From positions 1,860,001 through 1,924,000 of the forward strand of contig NZ_CP119546.1 in NCBI RefSeq assembly GCF_029277985.1: a stretch of DNA of 64,000 nucleotides, given 5' to 3'. Both the position numbers and the translations under genes were made by a program. The notes under the pieces were generated by a model. It was not told where the DNA came from and searched no databases. It saw only the letters and a list, made by a program, of their open reading frames with translations. This stretch comes from Providencia stuartii. Lineage in GTDB: Bacteria > Pseudomonadota > Gammaproteobacteria > Enterobacterales > Enterobacteriaceae. The first letter of the stretch is position 1, and every line of letters starts with the position of its first letter. This document shows positions 60,198 through 64,000 of this stretch, in pieces.

Positions 60198-60246
60198 CCT
60201 ATGTATGTTAAAAAAAGTTGTAACAAAGCAACATGACCTACATCAA
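60198..60246 (-). promoter_or_regulatory. Candidate FNR-activated dmsA promoter
   Basis: On the minus strand TTGATGTAGGTCAT (60246-60233) matches FNR TTGAT-N4-ATCAA at eight of ten positions over its 14 bases. A -10-like TAACAT (60210-60205) predicts a transcription start near 60198, which puts the FNR site centre at -41.5, the standard class II activating position. Motifs are seen; function is inferred. Confidence 0.55.
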
Positions 60247-60384
60247 CAATATCCATGATAAATCAAAGGCTATCATGTTTTATCACATTAATATTAAAAG
60301 GGTTTTTTCGGCAATTTAGGGAAATATAGCGATTTACATTATCTATCGATATGTATTTATTTATATAATGAGAGGTGCTAAAAG

Positions 60385-60418
60385 CAGTAAAAGAGGGTAT
60401 TTTCCCTCTTTTACTGTA
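60385..60418 (-). terminator. ybdG terminator
   Basis: CAGTAAAAGAGGG / CCCTCTTTTACTG perfect 13-bp stem with a six-base loop, 40 bases downstream of the ybdG stop. Confidence 0.85.
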
Positions 60419-60455
60419 CTACCAAAGTTGTAATACCATTAGATAAATTAATTAG

Positions 60456-61721
60456 TTACTCTTGGGTATTTGAATTTGCTATGGTTTGACCAATCGCGCG
60501 CATATCTGTACCCGTTGGTGATTGATGAACGCGTAGATCAAATTGTGGCAGGATGGAAAAAATATGGTCAAAAATATCCGATTGAATACGTTCATATTCA
60601 ACCCATGCCGTTGTGTTCGTAAAGGCATAAATTTCAATCGGCAAGCCATTTGAGTCAGACTCAAGCTGCCTTACCATGATTGTCATCCCTTTATGAATAT
60701 TCGGATGTGATTTCATATACGCCTCAACATAAGCACGAAATGTACCGATATTGGTCAGCCGGCGTTGATTCAATGGTGTTGCTTTGTCGTCTGGAATCGC
60801 AGAGTTGAACACTTGAATCTCAGATATTTTTTGTCCCATATAGGGCTCAAGTAAATTCGCTTTTTCTAAAGCGGTAATTTTTTCAGGTTCAAGAAAATGG
60901 ATGCTGGTGGTATCTAAACGAATACTACGTTTAATACGGCGACCACCTGATTCAGTCATGCCTTTCCAGTTTTTGAATGAATCCGAAATCAAAGCATAAG
61001 TTGGAATTGTGGTAACGGTGTTATCCCAATTGCGAACTTTAACTGTTGTTAGACCAATATCGACGACTGCACCATCAGCGCCATATTTTGGCATTTCAAG
61101 CCAATCACCAATGTTCACCATATTATTTGCAGATAGTTGGATACCTGCAACTAACCCCATGATGGGATCCTTAAAGACCAACATCATGACGGCCGTCATT
61201 GCACCTAAACCACTAAGTAAGATAAGTGGAGATTTACCGATCAATAATGCAATGATCATGATGGCAATGAGCACGGTAGCGATCAGTTTTATGCTCTGAA
61301 AAATGCCTCGTAATGGTAAATGGGCTGTTTTTGCTGCTCGTTGTAAGATACTTAATAAGATATCGAGAATAGAATAAAAGGTGAGCAAACCGAAAAGTAA
61401 ACACCAAGCCTGTGATGCCACGGTTAATATTTGCTGTGCGGTTGAGCCAGCATGTAGCCATAACACGGCTTGAATATTAACAACAACACCTTGGATAACA
61501 AAAGCGATGCGGTTAAATAAATTGAATTGGGTTAATTGGCGCTGCCATCCACTGTCTTTTTTCTGTCCACTTTTCTCGATACGAGGAAGAATAATTTTAT
61601 GCAAAATAAAATGCAAAACGAGGGCAACGATTAAAATTAAGCCTAAGACCATTAAAAGCGAAGCAATATCGGCATATTCTTGATTAAACTGGCGTACCCA
61701 GTCTAGCAGTTGCTGCTGCAT
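60456..61721 (-). CDS. ybdG: MscS-family mechanosensitive channel YbdG (MscM-type)
   Basis: 421 residues. Five hydrophobic segments in the first half, then the MscS pore-lining/beta domain 'LLSGLGAMTAVMMLVFKDPI' and 'LSANNMVNIGDWLEMPKYGA' with 'VRNWDNTVTTIPTYALI'. It closely matches E. coli YbdG, a miniconductance channel that protects against mild osmotic downshock. GGAGAG upstream of the ATG. Confidence 0.92.
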   Translation of the reverse strand: MQQQLLDWVRQFNQEYADIASLLMVLGLILIVALVLHFILHKIILPRIEKSGQKKDSGWQRQLTQFNLFNRIAFVIQGVVVNIQAVLWLHAGSTAQQILTVASQAWCLLFGLLTFYSILDILLSILQRAAKTAHLPLRGIFQSIKLIATVLIAIMIIALLIGKSPLILLSGLGAMTAVMMLVFKDPIMGLVAGIQLSANNMVNIGDWLEMPKYGADGAVVDIGLTTVKVRNWDNTVTTIPTYALISDSFKNWKGMTESGGRRIKRSIRLDTTSIHFLEPEKITALEKANLLEPYMGQKISEIQVFNSAIPDDKATPLNQRRLTNIGTFRAYVEAYMKSHPNIHKGMTIMVRQLESDSNGLPIEIYAFTNTTAWVEYERIQSDIFDHIFSILPQFDLRVHQSPTGTDMRAIGQTIANSNTQE

Positions 61722-62059
61722 GTGCTCTCCTTTTTTATTGACATCAAACGTACAAATAAATGTTTTGGTTAAAGTATTTCACTATAAGTTACGCATAGAC
61801 AATAACATAAATGTGACTCAATCTCATCTATAGTGGATAAAAAAACTGGGATAGGCAAAAAATTAAGTTGAAAGTACAATTCAATGGATGAAATTAAGTT
61901 TTAAATAAAAAAATTATGTATTTAATAGAATATTATAAATTAATAAAAAACATCAATAGCGAATTTACGTATAATTACCTAATATAAGACAATTTCCGAT
62001 TGTTGAATTTCGAACGACTGATTACTTTAAGCGGGATGATTAGCGGCGGAGTTGCAATG

Positions 62060-62560
62060 ATGGAAAAACTGAAAATGGGAAGATGCACTCTTTCTATCTT
62101 ATTAATGATAATACCTTATAGCGTTCAGGCAGATGCTCGGAATCACCACTGGGAAGGTCATAGTCATCATCAATATTATGACGATAGACCGCATAAACAT
62201 AAGTATAAAGAGCATAGAAAACACCCTAATGCGCCTCGTTATTATCCTAATTACGGAATGATAATACCAAGTCCTGCTATACCAGTTTTAAGTGTTAATT
62301 TAAATGTTGCGTCGATTAGACCGATTGCAATTGATTATGGAATTACAGGCTATTCACGTTTACCACCTAAAATGGCAAGACAAATTATTGTTGGTCAGCC
62401 ATTACCTGCTGGTATAGGGAGGCATCATTTACCGAGAGGGTTTGTATCCCAATTACCTGTTTATGAAGGGTATGAATGGCGTATAAGTGGACGCGATTTG
62501 CTACTCGTCGCAGTCAGCACAGCGGTTGTGGTTAAAGTGATTCAAGATGTATTTGAATAA
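62060..62560 (+). CDS. Exported CigR/RcnB-like protein
   Basis: 166 residues from ATG 62060 (GGAG eight bases upstream); the frame is open further left but lacks initiation signals. Signal peptide to about 'SVQADA', then a His-rich stretch 'NHHWEGHSHHQYYDDRPHKH', a Pro/Tyr-rich linker, and a C-terminal domain 'LPPKMARQIIVGQPLPAGIG' and 'YEGYEWRISGRDLLLVAVST'. This last pattern is shared by RcnB-type and CigR-type (Salmonella anti-virulence regulator) proteins. The histidines may bind metal. Function not established. Confidence 0.7.
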   Translation: MEKLKMGRCTLSILLMIIPYSVQADARNHHWEGHSHHQYYDDRPHKHKYKEHRKHPNAPRYYPNYGMIIPSPAIPVLSVNLNVASIRPIAIDYGITGYSRLPPKMARQIIVGQPLPAGIGRHHLPRGFVSQLPVYEGYEWRISGRDLLLVAVSTAVVVKVIQDVFE

Positions 62561-62590
62561 AAAAACAGCCTTAAAACAATTTAAGGCTGT
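62559..62590. terminator. Terminator shared by the CigR-like gene and the 23-codon gene
   Basis: ACAGCCTTAAA / TTTAAGGCTGT hairpin (62565-62575, 62580-62590) with a four-base loop. On the minus strand it is followed by seven T residues, a strong intrinsic terminator; on the plus strand the T-run is weak. Confidence 0.85.
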
Positions 62591-62646
62591 ATTGCTAAAT
62601 AATATGCATAGAACGCTAAAGGTGAGGTAATAAAGGCTTTCGTTTT

Positions 62647-62718
62647 TTACATAAAACGCTTAGCAAGTAATTCAATAACTTCTTGAACGTTGCTAATAAA
62701 TTCTTTGATGCTATTCAT
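62647..62718 (-). CDS. 23-residue peptide gene in its own transcription unit
   Basis: ATG at 62718 with GGAG seven bases upstream; the peptide begins MNSIKEFISN and ends LLAKRFM before TAA (62649-62647). It can form an amphipathic helix (Ile4, Phe7, Ile8, Val11, Val14, Ile15, Leu17, Leu18, Phe22 on one side) without a clear membrane-spanning stretch. A near-consensus promoter and a strong terminator bound a transcript of about 195 nt. I do not recognise it; it could be a small regulatory or toxin-like peptide, or a dual-function RNA. Confidence 0.6.
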   Translation of the reverse strand: MNSIKEFISNVQEVIELLAKRFM

Positions 62719-62737
62719 GGAAACTCCAAAAGTTAAA

Positions 62738-62789
62738 GTGTGATCTAGATCACTTGAATGCATTTTAGCTTTTGGCTGTAGAATGTCAA
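62738..62789 (-). promoter_or_regulatory. Strong sigma-70-like promoter with a palindromic operator at the transcription start
   Basis: Minus strand: TTGACA (62789-62784), 16-base spacer, TAAAAT (62767-62762), predicted start near 62755. A perfect 14-bp palindrome GTGATCTAGATCAC (62740-62753) lies at about +2 to +15; with flanks (TGTGATCTAGATCACT) it matches the CRP consensus TGTGA-N6-TCACA at nine of ten positions. At this position a bound protein would repress. It also contains two Dam GATC sites. Confidence 0.65.
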
Positions 62790-62869
62790 GCACCTAGCTA
62801 AACATTTTTTGAATCTTTAAAAAAAATTTGATATTAGCAGTTTCCAGTTCAATATTTTTGAATTATCAA

Positions 62870-63445
62870 TCACTTACTGCTATTTTTTAGCGCTCCAGCC
62901 AGTAGGAATAAATTAAAAGAACTAAACAGTAATTCAATACCAATAAAGAGCGTTAACAATGTGATTGACGTTTGCGCATTACCGCTTAACAGCATGTAGG
63001 CAATGATAAAATCGAGAATACCAATTAAAATATTCATCATTCCCGCCGCAGAGCTGAAAAGTTTAGCGCCAACGAAGATACGGATCACACCACCAATTAT
63101 GAAGAGAATAGCGACAAATACCGCTAAGAATAATAAGCTTTGTAAGGGGTCAGTGATAAAAGCATAGCCTAAGATTAAGTAAGCAATACCTGCAATTAAG
63201 CTGAATAAGACAGATACATTTGCATACAGTCGATTGAATACAATATTTAAAATGACGGCTATACCGCTAATCAATAACATAACACCGATCAATGAACTAA
63301 ATGCGATACCAGAGACAATCGGGTTAGTTATACAGACCACCCCACCAATGAGAAGCAATAAGGCGACCAAATAGATAAGCGTTCTATGACCTTTTAATTG
63401 TGAATCTGCAAGATTTTTAAGTTGATTTTGATTGAGATTAAGCAT
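62870..63445 (-). CDS. HdeD-family membrane protein (DUF308)
   Basis: 191 residues with six hydrophobic segments arranged as three hairpins, glycine-rich ('LLLIGGVVCITNPIVSGIAF', 'IAGIAYLILGYAFITDP', 'MNILIGILDFIIAYMLLSG'). Matches the HdeD/DUF308 family; E. coli HdeD contributes to acid resistance at high cell density. No hdeAB neighbours, so the role here is uncertain. AAGGGG upstream of the ATG. Confidence 0.85.
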   Translation of the reverse strand: MLNLNQNQLKNLADSQLKGHRTLIYLVALLLLIGGVVCITNPIVSGIAFSSLIGVMLLISGIAVILNIVFNRLYANVSVLFSLIAGIAYLILGYAFITDPLQSLLFLAVFVAILFIIGGVIRIFVGAKLFSSAAGMMNILIGILDFIIAYMLLSGNAQTSITLLTLFIGIELLFSSFNLFLLAGALKNSSK

Positions 63446-63763
63446 AATAAAATTTCCCCTTAAATCAAATGAGTGGCAACTGTATGGGTCGATTTGAGTT
63501 AATATCCAAAATATAGACCATTAGTGTTTAATTCAATAGCTATTTCACAAAAACACTAATCGTGGCTATTGTTAATACTAGCGATTAAGTCCAAATATGA
63601 TGAGTTAAAGTGGCAAGAATAAAATTGAACAATACAATACTCAAATAATGAGTGGTTAAGTCAATAACTCAAATAATAGTGTTTTTGTAATACTAATGAG
63701 TGAAAACAGATATATCGCATCGTGAAACTTGGTATTTATAAGCTTGAAAAGGAAGTAAACATT
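63446..63763. other. Region between hdeD-like and dat genes with repeated ATTAGTGTTT motifs
   Basis: 318 bases with divergent promoters expected. ATTAGTGTTT (63520-63529) and its complement AAACACTAAT (63551-63560) form an inverted repeat with a 21-base spacer; a third variant AATAGTGTTT occurs near 63675-63684, and ACTCAAATAAT occurs twice (about 63641 and 63667). Possible regulator sites. Confidence 0.5.
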
Positions 63764-64000
63764 ATGATTACCTACATAAATGGTCAATTTGTGCCAGAAG
63801 AACAAGCATCAATATCCGTATTCGACCGTGGTTTCTTGTTTGCTGATGCAGTCTATGAAGTTACCGCTGTTGTTAATGGTCGTTTGGTTGATTTTAAAAA
63901 TCATATGACACGCTTGCAACGTTCATGTCATGAATTGCAATTAGCTTTACCTTATACAGAAGAGTCGTTATTAAAAATTCACCAACAGATCATTGAAAAA
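63764..64000 (+). CDS. dat: D-amino-acid (D-alanine) aminotransferase, class IV PLP enzyme (partial at right edge)
   Basis: First 79 codons of a gene that runs off the window. AAGGAAG precedes the ATG. 'YINGQFVPEEQASISVFDRG' followed by FLFADAVYEVTAVVNGRLVDF is the N-terminal signature of fold-type IV aminotransferases and best fits bacterial D-alanine aminotransferase; IlvE or aminodeoxychorismate lyase are less likely. The catalytic lysine lies outside the window. Confidence 0.85.
   Translation, partial: MITYINGQFVPEEQASISVFDRGFLFADAVYEVTAVVNGRLVDFKNHMTRLQRSCHELQLALPYTEESLLKIHQQIIEK

Overview
The window is about 64 kb of a moderately AT-rich enterobacterial chromosome. The protein sequences are close to Proteus/Providencia versions of E. 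coli genes: the KatA-type catalase, Rcs proteins, GyrA, NrdAB and the men cluster. It also carries a chromosomal type A chloramphenicol acetyltransferase and an alpha-xenorhabdolysin pair. Together these point to Morganellaceae, most likely Providencia. This is recognition from the sequence, not a database result.

Layout. 1-8.8 kb: the 3' part of the NADH dehydrogenase I operon (nuoG partial, nuoH to nuoN). 8.9-11.1 kb: a two-gene pore-forming toxin locus (xaxA-xaxB type) facing the nuo operon. 12-19.1 kb: menF then menDHBCE, for menaquinone. 19.2-24.6 kb: katA, yfaZ, tyrP with tandem TyrR boxes, and dcuB. 24.6-28.4 kb: nrdA-nrdB-yfaE. 28.7-38.7 kb: ubiG, gyrA (Ile at position 83), rcsC, rcsB and rcsD. 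38.9-39.1 kb: tRNA-Ser(UGA) and tRNA-Thr(UGU).

39.1-42.7 kb is a decayed island downstream of tRNA-Thr: two unrelated integrase fragments, a Sel1-repeat fragment, a broken polymorphic-toxin C-terminus with an intact candidate immunity gene, a transposase scrap and small membrane ORFs. 42.6-44.5 kb: a cat gene preceded by a 13-codon leader ORF and a hairpin that covers its ribosome binding site, then a secreted GH6 glycoside hydrolase. 44.9-46.2 kb: gltP.

46.7-53.9 kb: a FadR/GntR-type regulator divergent from a five-gene operon. The operon encodes an atypical NRAMP-like transporter, PxpA (YcsF), a DUF1445 protein (YcsI/D-glutamate cyclase-like), a fused PxpB-PxpC and a biotin carboxylase fused to a biotin carrier domain. 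54-56 kb: a small cysteine-containing exported protein, a 1.3 kb gene-poor stretch and a DUF924 gene. 56.3-60.2 kb: dmsABC, in which dmsB has an in-frame UGA where a cluster-ligand cysteine belongs. 60.4-64 kb: ybdG (mscM-like), a CigR/RcnB-like protein, a self-contained transcription unit for a 23-residue peptide, an hdeD-like gene and the 5' end of a D-amino-acid aminotransferase gene.

How the genes fit together. Much of the window is respiration (Nuo, menaquinone, DMSO reductase, DcuB fumarate/succinate exchange), consistent with a facultative anaerobe. The points most worth a second look are the chloramphenicol attenuator, the oxoproline/D-glutamate operon with its unexplained biotin carboxylase, the 23-codon transcription unit, the UGA in dmsB, the GyrA Ile83 substitution and the toxin-immunity relic.
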